Shown here in pieces: positions 46,641 to 59,300 of a stretch of DNA of 64,000 bases. The position numbers and the translations under genes are program-made. Every line of letters begins with the position of its first letter. Position 1 is the first letter of the stretch. Source of the DNA: Pleodorina starrii (lineage: Eukaryota; Chlorophyta; Chlorophyceae; Chlamydomonadales; Volvocaceae). Location: contig BRXU01000004.1 of NCBI GenBank assembly GCA_030267565.1, positions 5,763,001-5,827,000 on the forward strand, read 5' to 3'. The notes under the pieces are model-generated. The model was not told the DNA's origin. It searched no databases and was given only the letters and a program-made list of their open reading frames with translations.

Positions 46641-47318
46641 AGGAAGGGCGGTGGGCAAGGGGAGGGCTGGGCGTGCGGGCAAGGGTTTCCTGGCCGAGGG
46701 TCTCGTGGGCTAGCAGGGAGGGGAAGGAGCAGGCCTGTGTGCTTTGTCTGGTGTGAGTGTGGGTGTGTACCCTCTTCCCGGGAGACGGGGCCCGTCGAGG
46801 AGTAAGGGGCGGTTTTGTGCTGTCTGGCGGCTGAGGAGTGCGGCGCGGGAGGCCTGCAGTTTTGGCGCTTTAGGGAGAGGGAGAGGTGGAGAGGGAGGGG
46901 TTGCAGAGGGAGGGTAGGTGGTGCTGGGCTCCGCAGGCGGCCAGGGACGGAGGGGCAGGTTTTCTCTGCGTGGTAGGCGAGGGCAGGCAGCGCCTATGAG
47001 CCGTGCCCCGTAGTGGGTTTTCCAGGGGGGCGCCGCGCCGGCTTGTCATCCCCCCCGCGGCCGTGGGTGTTTGTTTTGCCCCGCGCTGGGCAGTGTCGGG
47101 GAACCTGTAGCCCCCAGGAGGAGGCCGCCTGGCGGGCCAACGAGTGGTTGGGTGCTTTAGTGAGCGGTTCCTGCAGCAGCACCTTGGTTGTCGTGTTCGT
47201 TGTGGCAGTTGGGCTCCTTGCTGTGCTGGCTTTCGTGGGAGCCCTTGGTGAGGGGACTCAGCCCCTCGTTCTCGTGAGGGACCTTGTCTGGGGGCCTAGG
47301 TGGGCTTTCCCTTGCCTC

Positions 47319-47354
<36 letters not shown>

Positions 47355-47765
47355 CTGGGCTGCGGTGGTGCCGCCCCGTTGTCGTGGGCCCCTGCCCCAG
47401 GGGTAGAGGGCGTTCAGAGGCACTCTTTGCGTAGAGCTCTAGAGCCCCGTGAGCGCGCGAGGAGGCTGGCCAGGTGGGGGGTGGTAGCTAGTCTTGGTAG
47501 GGCGTTTTTGGTTGAGGTGTGTGACGCCTCTCGCGTGGCTCCCGCTAAGCGCGGCCCGCAGTCGTCTGCGCCGCTGAGTTGGTTGGCCAGGGGCCGTGGT
47601 GGGTGCCCCTGGCTGACGCGAGTGAGGGAGTGAGGCGCGCGCGGCGGAACAGACGGACGTAGCCGCGCGCCCGCCCCTGCGCTGTGTCTCGGCCCGGTCA
47701 GGGCCCCCGGTGCTCGTCCTGTCTCAGGGCGAGTCGCCCACAGTGTAACACCCGTTAACACACAC
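46641..47765 (+). mobile_element. Unclassified 1.1-kb retroelement-like insertion, copy A
   Basis: Non-satellite, G-rich sequence interrupts a satellite module between AACGAATAACGAGC and TATGCTCC. It has an internal run of 35 T (47320-47354). It ends with GTGTAACACCC followed by TTAACACAC, a TGTAA signal plus short AC tail like the neighbouring LINE. The open frame at 47013-47633 spans the T run (poly-Phe) and has no recognisable domain. A 5'-truncated LINE 3' end, a SINE-like element or a processed transcript are all possible. Confidence 0.55.
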
Positions 47766-48132
47766 TATGCTCCACGGGAAGGCGCGTGCGCGACTTCAAT
47801 CGTGCACGTTGAAGTGTGACGTGCGATTTACGATCGTTCACGCTGCACTATACTATGGTACGCGACGCGATGCTACGCTACACGGCGGTGAGCGGTGGTG
47901 AGCAGCGACGACGTGAGCCGCGACGAGCCGTGACGAGTGGCGACTAACTTTGAGCCAAGCGCAGCGGAGCGTGTGAGCGAGCGAGCGACAGCGTAACGAA
48001 GCGCAGCAGAACGTAGTGGAGCGTGGCGCAGGCGCGCACGACTTTATTCGCCGACTACACGACGCGACGCTATGCTCCGCGATACGCTCCGCTATGCTTC
48101 GTTACGATCCGCTACGCAACGCTTTGCAACGT

Positions 48133-48352
48133 TACACTATGCTACGCTACGCTACGCTACGCTACGCTACGCTACGCTACGCTACGCTACGCTACGCTAC
48201 GCTACGCTACGCTACGCTACGCTACGCTACGCTACGCTACGCTACGCTACGCTACGCTACGCTACGCTACGCTACGCTACGCTACGCTACGCTACGCTAC
48301 GCTACGCTACGCTACGCTACGCTACGCTTCGCTACGCTACGCTACGCTACGC
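48133..48352 (+). repeat. (TACGC)n pentanucleotide tract, copy B
   Basis: About 43 units with one TTCGC. Equivalent to 42106-42266 in copy A but expanded. Confidence 0.95.
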
Positions 48353-50304
48353 TATGCAGCATCCTAAGTAGCGCGAGTGCACAATCGCATTTTCTTCGCA
48401 AATCGCAAGGCGACTAACTTTGACAAGCCTAACGCTATGATATCGCACATAAATGATTTCTATGATATATCTATATGCGAGCAGCACATCCCGTGACGCA
48501 AAAAAAATTTACGCAGTTTACGCGTCGGGGTTTCGGAGCCGATTTACGATCGTGCACGCTGCACTACACTATGGTAAGCGACGCGATGCTACACTACGGT
48601 ACGCTACGCGGCGATGAGCGGCGGCGAGCGGCAACGAATAACGAGCGGCGACGACGCGAGCCGCGACGAGCCGCGACGAGCGGCGACTAACTTTGAGCCG
48701 AGCGCAGCGGAACGTGCGCGGCTTTAATCGCCGACTTGCGTTAAAGCGATGAAACCGAGCGAGCGAGCGAGCGAGCGACAGCGTAACGAAGCGCAGCAGA
48801 ACGTAGCGGAGCGTTGCGCAGGCGCGCACGACTTTATTCGCCGACTACACGATGCGACGCTATATTCGCGATACGCTCCGCTATGCTTCGTTACGATCCG
48901 CTACGCAACGCTATGCAACGCTACGCTACGCTATGCAGCATCCTAAGTAGCGCGCATTTTCCTCGCAAATCGCAAGGCGACTAACTTTGACAAGCCTAAC
49001 GCTATGATATCGCACATAAATGATTTCTATGATATATCTATACGCGAGCAGCACATCCCGCGACGCAAAAGAAATTTACGCACTTTACGCGTCGGGGTTT
49101 CGGAGCCGAGCAACTCTACTTCATGATAGCAATACAATCCACATCGCGCCGCCATGTCACAATTCCATTATTTAAATTTTGACAGTGATTGTGATGATTT
49201 CTACGCGCGGAGACGTTGATGCGACTTCGGCCGCGATCAGCTGTTACTATTTCAAACTTCAACTTGAATGAACACATGAACGAACGCATATCAGCTATAC
49301 AGAATGCACTATGCTATCCGAAATGCCGAAACGAAAAGCGAAATTCCGGAAAATCCAAATTACATCTGACACACGGACGGACAAGCGCGCGCCCTTTGGG
49401 GCGCGGGCTGCCGTAGCGCCCCTTGCGGATGCGGACGCGACGCGACGCGACGCGACGCGACACGACGCGACGCGATGCGACGCGGTGCGACGCGACGCGA
49501 CGCGATGCGATGCGACGCGACTCGACTCGATGCGACGCGACGCGACGCGACACGACACGACACGTCACGATTCGACACGACACGACACAATGCTACGCTG
49601 TGCTATGCTCCGCTCCGCTCCGCTTTGCTTTGCTCCGGTCCGCTATGCTCTGTTATGCTCCGCTATGCTCCGTTACGTTCCGCTACACAACGTTATGCAA
49701 CAGTACGCAACGCTATGCAACGCTACGTCACTATGCTATGCAACGCCCTAAGTAGCGCGCGTGTACGATCGCATTTCCTCGCAAATGTCAGTATGCGTGT
49801 GAAGCATGGGTGCATGCGGAGTGTGGAGCGTGTTGGAGCACGGGTCGCAATGCGACGCGACGCGATGTGATGCGTTGCGACACGACACGATGCGACGCGA
49901 CGCGACGCGACGCTATGCTCCATTACGATTCGCTACGCAACGCTATGCTACACTACGCTATGCTAGGCTACATGACGCGATGCGACGTGACGCTACACTA
50001 CGTTACGTGACGTGACGTGATTGCTATGCTACGCTCCGTGATGCTCCACGCTACGCTCCGCTACGCTCCATTACGATCCGTTACGCAACGCTATGCTACG
50101 CTACGTTCCGCTAGGCTACATGACGCGACGACGCGGCGTCGTGTTGCGTTGCGTAGCATTGCAATGTGATCGTGCATGCTGCACTGCACTACACGATGCG
50201 ACACGACGCTACACTACACTATGCTCCGCAGGAAGGTGCGTGCACGACAATTGTGCACGTTGAAATGTGACGTGCGATTTACGATCGTTCACGCTGCACT
50301 ACAC

Positions 50305-50790
50305 TATGGTACGCTACGCTACGCTACGCTACGCTACGCTACGCTACGCTACGCTACGCTACGCGACGCGACGCTACGCGACGCTACGCTACGCGACGCT
50401 ACGCGACGCTACGCGACGCGACGCTACGCGACGCTACGCGACGCTACGCTACACGACGCTACGCTACGCTACGCTACGCTACGCGACGCTACGCGACGCT
50501 ACGCGACGCTACGCTACGCTACGCTACGCTACGCTACGCTACGCTACGCTACGCTACGCTACGCTACGCTACGCTACGCTACGCTACGCTACGCTACGCT
50601 ACGCTACGCTACGCTACGCTACGCTACGCTACGCTACGCTACGCTACGCTACGCTACGCTACGCTACGCTACGCTACGCTACGCTACGCTACGCTACGCT
50701 ACGCTACACTACGCTACACTACGCTACGCTACGCTACGCTACGCTACGCTACGCTACGCTACGCTGCGCTACGTTACGCTACGCTACGCC
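50305..50790 (+). repeat. (TACGC)n / (GACGC)n pentanucleotide tract, copy B
   Basis: The longest pentamer tract in the window, nearly 490 bases. The mosaic 5' half resembles copy A; the pure TACGC 3' half is longer by 17 units. Confidence 0.95.
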
Positions 50791-51044
50791 ACGCGACGGT
50801 GAGTGGCGGCGAGCGGCAACGAATAACGAGCGGCGACGATGCGAGCCGCGACGAGCCGTGACTAGCGGCGACTAACTTTGAGCCGAGCGCAGCGGAGCGT
50901 GCGCGACTTTAATCGCCGACTTGCGTTAAAGCGATGAAACCGAGCGAGCGAGCGAGCGAGCGACAGCGTAACAAAGCGCAGCAGAACGTAGCGGAGTGCT
51001 GCGCAGGCGCGCACGACTTTATTCGCCGACTACACGACGCGACG

Positions 51045-51632
51045 TGAAACAAGGGTGCCCCCTTTCCACCGAGTTGTTTGGGCTCTTCATCGAAACGCTT
51101 GCCGACCTGATTGATGTACATGACGTGGTGAACGCTAGAGCGCGTAAGCACGAGACTCCCCTCGTGGGTGGCAAGTGCGTTTCCATCCTGCTGTATGCTG
51201 ACGACGTTAGTTTGCTTGCGACCTCCCCGGAGCGTATGGTAGAGCTCCTTAATCTTGTCGATCTGTTCTGTGTGGCTTTTGGAATGCGACCCAATGTTTC
51301 CAAGTGTGAAAGGTTAGTCTTTGCGTGTAACGATGACCTGCGGTCTCAAATTAGCACGGCGTGTGATGCGCAACTTCGACTTGCAGGGCAAGCCGTACCA
51401 GCCAAGGACAGCGCGCGCTACCTAGGGTTGGTGTACGGGCCCGACCGATCTTTTTGCGCTTGCCGCCAACAATTGTGTGATTCGGCGCGATCTGCCTTGT
51501 TTGCTCTAAGTGCTAAGCTTGATAAGTTAAAGTTGTTCTCAGCTGATGTTCGGATGCGGTGTTTCACTACCCAGGTGCGCGCCATTCTGTTGTATGGCTG
51601 TCAGGCGTGGGGCGTCGTGATAACAACAACCT
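51045..51632 (+). pseudogene. Reverse transcriptase fragment, LINE copy B, 5' frame
   Basis: Identical in content to the fragment at 44870-45457: KQGCPLS box, YADD box, YLG box, then a stop shortly after the frameshift. Confidence 0.85.
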
Positions 51633-52524
51633 AGCGGAGGGCCTTTTCGAAGCTTGTTTGCGGGATGATGCGGTTCAACTACAAGTCATTTTTATGCGGC
51701 AGATTGTGGGGGCGGCGAGGCCTGCCCAACGGCTGCTGTTTGCCGAAATGGCACAGCTCCCGCTGCAATACTACATGGCCAAACAGGTTGTTGGTTTCTG
51801 GAATCGCGTCCGAAAGCAGGCTGGTTCTCTCGCGTTGGCGGTACTGCGGCAGGAAATACACGACGCACTTAATGACCCAGCTGGGTCTGGCTGGGGTGCT
51901 GCAGTGCTGCGGTTGTTAACGTATCTCGAAATCGACATCTGGAGTGGGATGCCGCAGGACGTCAGTGGTTTCGATAACCGCATCGATTGGTTGTTAAGTA
52001 AACCACTCCCCGAAGGAACGATTGTGACAGCGCTGAGGGAGCGGTTGATGAGTGGGTGGGAGCACGAGCGTTTAAGTGTACCGCCTGAGGCTTACCCTTC
52101 GGACGGGAAACAGCCGGGAGTTCAGATGGCGAAGTATAAGCACTGGATGGGTATGCCCTTTGCGCGGGCAGCGGCAATCATGTGGCCACAGCATGCTAGC
52201 GTTTTCATTCCGCGTGCGGCCCACCGCAAACTTTTGCAGTTTCGTTTGTGCTGTTGGGCGGTTGCGGCCAACAGATCGCGAGTGGGCAGAGTTCATGTCC
52301 CTAGGACTGAGCGAAAATGTCCCTGCTGCGTTGCGGATGGTCAAATAGAGGACGAGAAGCATGTCCTAATGGAGTGCCCTGCTTATAGTAGCATCCGCGC
52401 GGATGAAGGGTTTCCTCAATTCGAGGGTATGGAGGAAGCGATGAGATGGGATCCTCCCCGTTTGGCGAAGATGCTTGAGCGCATTTGGGCCCACCGCAAC
52501 TCAATTGTCCCCTTTGGCCGCTAG
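51622..52524 (+). pseudogene. LINE ORF2 C-terminal region, copy B
   Basis: Identical in content to 45447-46349, with the terminal CPCC...HVLMECP motif and the same displaced frame. Confidence 0.82.
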
Positions 52525-52660
52525 TATCCCTCTCTCCTGCATGGGCGGTGTTTCTACTGTCGTGCTTTTAGGCGTTTTAGTTCCCTTGGGCCCTCGGCTC
52601 GTATGGGCTTTTGTTCATGAGAGGGGCACGCACCCCCAACCATGTAACAAACACACACAC

Positions 52661-52815
52661 TATGCTCCGCGGGAAGGCGCGTGCGCGACTTCAATCGTGC
52701 ACGTTGAAGTGTGACGTGCGATTTACGATCGTTCACGCTGCGCTATACTATGGTACGCGACGCGATGCTACGCTACACGGCGGTGAGCGGCGGCGAGCGG
52801 CAACGAATAACGAGC
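52661..52815 (+). repeat. 155-bp direct repeat, left flank of the 1.1-kb element (copy B)
   Basis: Runs from TATGCTCCGCGGG to AACGAATAACGAGC. It matches 53947-54101 on the right side of the 1.1-kb element, with identical length and, as read by eye, identical sequence. It has the position of a target-site duplication. Confidence 0.75.
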
Positions 52816-53493
52816 AGGAAGGGCGGTGGGCAAGGGGAGGGCTGGGCGTGCGGGCAAGGGTTTCCTGGCCGAGGGTCTCGTGGGCTAGCAGGGAGGGGAA
52901 GGAGCAGGCCTGTGTGCTTTGTCTGGTGTGAGTGTGGGTGTGTACCCTCTTCCCGGGAGACGGGGCCCGTCGAGGAGTAAGGGGCGGTTTTGTGCTGTCT
53001 GGCGGCTGAGGAGTGCGGCGCGGGAGGCCTGCAGTTTTGGCGCTTTAGGGAGAGGGAGAGGTGGAGAGGGAGGGGTTGCAGAGGGAGGGTAGGTGGTGCT
53101 GGGCTCCGCAGGCGGCCAGGGACGGAGGGGCAGGTTTTCTCTGCGTGGTAGGCGAGGGCAGGCAGCGCCTATGAGCCGTGCCCCGTAGTGGGTTTTCCAG
53201 GGGGGCGCCGCGCCGGCTTGTCATCCCCCCCGCGGCCGTGGGTGTTTGTTTTGCCCCGCGCTGGGCAGTGTCGGGGAACCTGTAGCCCCCAGGAGGAGGC
53301 CGCCTGGCGGGCCAACGAGTGGTTGGGTGCTTTAGTGAGCGGTTCCTGCAGCAGCACCTTGGTTGTCGTGTTCGTTGTGGCAGTTGGGCTCCTTGCTGTG
53401 CTGGCTTTCGTGGGAGCCCTTGGTGAGGGGACTCAGCCCCTCGTTCTCGTGAGGGACCTTGTCTGGGGGCCTAGGTGGGCTTTCCCTTGCCTC

Positions 53494-53535
<42 letters not shown>

Positions 53536-53946
53536 CTGGGCTGCGGTGGTGCCGCCCCGTTGTCGTGGGCCCCTGCCCCAGGGGTAGAGGGCGTTCAGAG
53601 GCACTCTTTGCGTAGAGCTCTAGAGCCCCGTGAGCGCGCGAGGAGGCTGGCCAGGTGGGGGGTGGTAGCTAGTCTTGGTAGGGCGTTTTTGGTTGAGGTG
53701 TGTGACGCCTCTCGCGTGGCTCCCGCTAAGCGCGGCCCGCAGTCGTCTGCGCCGCTGAGTTGGTTGGCCAGGGGCCGTGGTGGGTGCCCCTGGCTGACGC
53801 GAGTGAGGGAGTGAGGCGCGCGCGGCGGAACAGACGGACGTAGCCGCGCGCCCGCCCCTGCGCTGTGTCTCGGCCCGGTCAGGGCCCCCGGTGCTCGTCC
53901 TGTCTCAGGGCGAGTCGCCCACAGTGTAACACCCGTTAACACACAC
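52816..53946 (+). mobile_element. Unclassified 1.1-kb retroelement-like insertion, copy B
   Basis: Same as 46641-47765 except that the T run (53495-53535) is 41 bases instead of 35, which accounts for the whole length difference. Here both flanks are original, and they form a 155-bp direct repeat. Confidence 0.55.
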
Positions 53947-54101
53947 TATGCTCCGCGGGAAGGCGCGTGCGCGACTTCAATCGTGCACGTTGAAGTGTGA
54001 CGTGCGATTTACGATCGTTCACGCTGCGCTATACTATGGTACGCGACGCGATGCTACGCTACACGGCGGTGAGCGGCGGCGAGCGGCAACGAATAACGAG
54101 C
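53947..54101 (+). repeat. 155-bp direct repeat, right flank of the 1.1-kb element (copy B)
   Basis: Matches 52661-52815. After it the satellite module continues normally (GGCGACGACGCGAGCCG), as expected if it was interrupted by insertion at the end of the left copy. Confidence 0.75.
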
Positions 54102-56218
54102 GGCGACGACGCGAGCCGCGACGAGCCGCGACGAGTGGCGACTAACTTTGAGCCAAGCGCAGCGGAGCGTGCGAGCGAGCGAGCGACAGCGTAACGAAGC
54201 GCAGCAGAACGTAGTGGAGCGTGGCGCAGGCGCGCACGACTTTATTCGCCGAGTACACGACGCGACGCTATGCTCCGCGATACGCTCCGCTATGCTTCGT
54301 TACGATCCGTTACGCAACGCTTTGCAACGTTACGCTACGCAACGCTATGCAACGCTACGCTACGCTATGCTATGCAGCATCCTAAGTAGCGCGAGTGCAC
54401 AATCGCATTTTCTTCGCAAATCGCAAGGCGACTAACTTTGACAAGCCTAACGCTATGATATCGCACATGAATAATTTCTATGATATATCTATATGCGAGC
54501 AGCACATCCCGTGACGCAAAAAAAATTTACGCAGTTTACGCGTCGGGGTTTCGGAGCCGATTGACGATCGTGCACGCTGCACTACACTATGGTAAGCGAC
54601 GCGATGCTACACTACGCTACGCTACGCGGCGATGAGCGGCGGCGAGTGGCAACGAATAACGAGCGGCGACGACGCGAGCCGCGACGAGCCGCGACGAGCG
54701 GCGACTAACTTTGAGCCGAGCGCAACGGAACGTGCGCGGCTTTAATCGCCGACTTGTGTTAAAGCGATGAAACCGAGCGAGCGAGCGAGCGACAGCGTAA
54801 CGAAGCGCAGCAGAACGTAGCGGAGTGCTGCACAGGCGCGCACGACTTTATTCGCCGACTACACGACGCGACGCTATGCTCCGCGATACGCTCCGCTATG
54901 CTTCGTTACGCTCCGCTACGCAACGCTATGCAACGCTACGCTACGCTACGCTACGCTACGCTACACTATGCTATGTTCGTTAGTAGCGCGAGTGCACGAT
55001 CGCATTTTCCTCGCAAATCGCAAGGCGACTAACTTTGGCAAGCGTAACGCTATGATATCGCACATAAATGATTTCTATGATATATCTATATGCGAGCAGC
55101 ACATCCCGCGACGCAAAAAAAATTTACGCACTTTACGCATCGGGGTTTCGGAGCCGATTTACGATCGTGCGCGCTGCACTACACTATGGTACGCGACGCG
55201 ATGCTACGCTACGCTACGCTACGTCACGCGGCGGTGAGCGGCGGCGAGCGGCAACGAATAACGAGCGGCGACGACGCGACCCGCGACGAGCGGCGACTAA
55301 CTTTGAGCCGAGCGCAGCGGAGCGTGCGCGGCTTTAATGGCCGACTTGCGTTAAAGCGATGAAACCGAGCGAGCGAGCGAGCGAGCGAGCGACAGCGTAA
55401 CGAAGCGCAGCAGAACGCAGCGGAGCGCTGCGCAGGCGCGCACGACTTTATTCGCCGACTACACGACGCGACGCTATGCTCCGCGATACGCTCCGCTATG
55501 CTTCGTTACGATCCGCTATGCAACGCTACGCTACGCTACGCTATGCTATGCAGCATCCTAAGTAGCGCGAGTGCACGATCGCATTTTCCTCGCAAATCGC
55601 AAGGCGACTAACTTTGGCAAGCGTAACGCTATGATATCGCACATAAATGATTTCTTTGATATATCTATATGCGAGCAGCACATCCCGCGACGCAAAAAAA
55701 ATTTACGCACTTTACGCGTCGGGGTTTCGGAGCCGAACATTTCCACTTGACACTATCAAAGAGATCCACATCGCGCCGCCATGTCACAATTCCACTATAC
55801 AACTTTTGACAGCGATTGCCATGATTTGTACGCGCGGAGACGTTGATGCGACTTCGGCCGCGATCAACTGTTACTATTTCAAACTTCAACTTGAATGAAC
55901 ACATGAACGAACGCATATCAGCTATACAGGATGCACTATGCAATCCGAAATGCCTAAACGAAAAGCGAAATTCTGGAAAATCCAAATTACATCTGACACA
56001 CGGACACCATTTAATCGAGTAAGTCCTCCGCTTCTCTAGCTACGCTAGAGGCGCTACGGCTACGGACAAGCGCGCGCCCTGTGGGCCGCGGGCTGCCGTA
56101 GCGCCCCTTCCGTTTGCGTAGCGTAGTGTAGCGTGGCGACGCGACGCGACGTGACGTGGCGCGACGCAACACGGCGCGACGCGTCACGTGTCACGTGTCA
56201 CGTGACCCACCGCGACAC

Positions 56219-56305
56219 GACGCGACGCGACGCGACGCGACGCGACGCGACGCGACGCGACGCGACGCGACGCGACGCGACGCGACGCGACGCGACGCGA
56301 CCCAA
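56219..56305 (+). repeat. (CGACG)n pentanucleotide tract
   Basis: About 16 uninterrupted units, giving to CGACC variants at the end. It follows a short run of CACGTGTCACGTG palindromic phrases at about 56180-56205. Confidence 0.93.
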
Positions 56306-59300
56306 CGCGACCCAACGCGATACGACGCGACACGACGCGACTTGACATGACACTACACGACGCGACGCGATGTGACGCGACGCGACGCTGCGGTACGGTA
56401 CGTAACACTGCACTATGCTCCGTTACGCTCTGCTACATAATGCTATGCAACACTACGCAACGCTATGCAACGGTACACGACGCCCCCTGAGTAGCGACGT
56501 AACGTGGCGCGACGTGACGCGACACGGCGCGACGCGATGCGACGCGGTGCTACACTACACTACGCTATGCTGCGCTGCACTACAATACACTATGCTTTGT
56601 GCGAAGGCTCGCGCGCGACTTCAATCGTGCACGTTGAAATGTGACTTGCGATTTACGATCGTGCACGCTGCACTACACTATGGTACGTGCCGCGATGCTA
56701 CGCGGGACACTGCACTATGCTAGTGTACGCTATGCTACGTTACGCTATGCTACACTACGCTACACTATGCTACGCTACGCTACGATTCACTATGCTAGTC
56801 TACGCTCCACTACGAAACGCTACGGTCCGCCACATACACTCCGAAAATGCTAGCCGAGCACAGCGGAGCGGAGTGTAGCCGAGCACAGCGCAACGAAGCG
56901 GAACGGCGACGACGGCGACGACGAGCGACGACGACGACGAGCGGACGAATAAGGAGCGGCGACGACGCGAGCGGCGACGAGTCGCGACGAGTGGCGACTA
57001 ACTTTGAGCCGAGTGCAGCCGAGTGTAGCGGAGCGTGCGCGACTTGCGTTAAAGTGATCAAACCGAGCAAGCGAGCGAACGAGCGTGCGAACGAGCGAGC
57101 GACCGAGTGAACGAGCGTGCGAGCGAGCGAGCGATAGCGCAGCAAAGCACAGCAGAACGTAGCGGAGCGTTGCGCAGGCGCGCACGACTTTAATCGCCGA
57201 CTACGGTATGCTCCGCGATACGCTCCGCTATGCTTCGTTACGATCCGCTACGCAACGCTATGCAACGCTGCGCTTCGCTCCGCTATGCTATGCAGCATCC
57301 TAAGTAGCGCGCGTGCACGATCGCATTTTCCTCGCAAATCGCAAGCGAGGCGACTTACTTTGACAAGTCTTACGCTATGATATCACACATAAATGATACG
57401 TATGATATATCCATATGCGTACAGCACATTTCGCGACGCAAAATAAGTTTACGCACTTTACGCGTCGGGGTTTCGGAGCCGAACAATTCCACTTCACGAT
57501 ATAGCAATACGATTCACATCGCGCCGCCATGTCACAATTGCACTATAAATATTTTGACAGCGATTGCGATGATTTACAGGCGCGGAGGCGTTGATGCGAC
57601 TTCGGCCGCGATCCGCGGAAACTAGCACAAACTTAAAAATGCATGAACATGCGTACGGATGCATATCTTGCAATACAGAATGCAATTTGCGATGAGAAAT
57701 GCCGAAACGAAAAGCGAAAAGCCCAAAAAAAGGCATTACATCAGACGGACGGACGGACGGACAAGCGCGCGCCCTTTGGGCCGCGGGCTGCCGTAGCGCC
57801 CCTTGCGGATGCGGACGCGACGCGACGCGACGCGACACGACGCGACGCGACGCGACGCGACGTGACGTGACGGGACGCGACACGACGCGACGGCGACGTG
57901 ACACGACGCGACGCGATGCAACGCGACGCCACGCGATGCAACGCGACGCTCCGCTATGCTCTGTTATGCTCCACTACACAACGCTGCAACGCTATGCAAC
58001 GCATGCACGATTACAGTTGCGTGCACGTTACGGTACACTATGCAACGCTACGCTACAGTACGCTACGCTATGGCTACGCGAGAAGGTGCGCGCGCGACTT
58101 CAATCGTGCACGTCAAAATGCGATCGTGCACGTTGCGCTATATTATGGTACGCGACGTGACGCTACGTGACGTGACGTTATGCTCCACGCTACGCTCCGC
58201 TATGCTCCATTACGATCCGCTACGCAACGCTATGCTACGCTACGCTACGGTAGGCTACACGACGCGACGCGACGCGACGACGACGCGACGCAACGCGATA
58301 CGATGCAACGCGACGCGACATGACACGACACGACGCGACGCGACGCGACACGACGCTACACTACACTATGCTCCACGAGAAGGCGCGTGCGCGACTTCAA
58401 TCGTGCACGTTGAAACGTGACATGCGATTTACGATCGTGCACGCTGCACTACACTATGGTACGCGACGCGATGCTACGCTACGCTACGCTACTTTGAGCC
58501 GAGCGCAGTGGAGCGTGCGCGGCTTTAATCGGCGACTATGCGACGCGACGCTATGCTCCGCGATACACTCCGCTATGCTTCGTTACGATCCGCTATGCAA
58601 CGCTATGCAACGCTCCGCTACGCTCCGCTATGCTATGCAGCATCCTAAGTAACGCGCGTGCAGGATCGCATTTTTGTCGCAAATCGCAAGGCGACTAACT
58701 TTGACAAGTCTAACGTTATGATATCTCAAATAAATGATATGTATGATATATCTATATGCGAGCAGCACATTCCGCGACGCAAAAACAATTTACGCACTTT
58801 ACGCGTCGGGGTTTTGGAGCCGAGCACTTCAACTTCATGATAGCAATGCGATTCACATCGCGCCGCCATGTCACAATTCCATTATGAAACGATTGATAGC
58901 GATTGCGATGCTTTCCAGGCGCGTAGGCGTTCATGCTACTTCGGCCGCGATCAGCGGAAACTAACACGAATTTAAATATGCATGAACATGTATGAACATG
59001 CATATCCTGCGATACAGAATGCAATATTCTATGAGAAATGCCGAAACGAAAAGGCGAAAAGCGAAAAAAAGTGTTACATACTACGGACATTTCAGTCGGG
59101 GTAAGGCCTCCGCTTCTCTAGCTACGCTAGAGGCGCTACGGCGACAAGCGCGCGCCCTGCGGGCCGCGGGCTGCCGTAGCGCCCCTTGCGGATGCGGACG
59201 CGACGCGACGCGACGCGACGCGACGCTGCATTATGATTCGCTACGCAATGCTATGCTACACTACGCTATGCTAGGCTACATGACGCGATGCGACGCGACG

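Larger units (their letters stand above)
41731..47765 (+). repeat. Tandem segmental duplication, copy A (6035 bp)
   Basis: Copy A contains satellite modules, a truncated LINE (44870-46485) and a 1.1-kb element (46641-47765). It is followed directly by copy B. Landmark offsets between copies are 6035, then 6090 after the first TACGC tract, 6175 after the second, and 6181 after a T run. Nearly all length difference is therefore in simple repeats (+55, +85, +6). Peptides from matching frames are identical between copies. Confidence 0.9.
51045..52660 (+). mobile_element. 5'-truncated LINE, copy B
   Basis: Same length (1616 bases), truncation point, one-base frameshift and TGTAA-AC tail as copy A at 44870-46485. 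It was therefore copied by the segmental duplication, not by a second retrotransposition. The encoded peptides are identical where compared. Confidence 0.88.
47766..53946 (+). repeat. Tandem segmental duplication, copy B (6181 bp)
   Basis: A direct copy of 41731-47765 in the same order and orientation, including the LINE frameshift and the 1.1-kb insertion. The join at 47766 switches from the end of the 1.1-kb element into the satellite form found at 41731 (TATGCTCCACGGG). At 53947 the other satellite form (TATGCTCCGCGGG) resumes. This fits unequal crossing over between two copies of the same satellite motif. Confidence 0.9.

Noticed and set aside
47013..47633. 206-codon frame with a poly-Phe run inside the 1.1-kb element
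   Set aside because: The frame crosses a homopolymer T run whose length differs by six bases between copies. The peptide has no recognisable domain, so it was not called as a gene.
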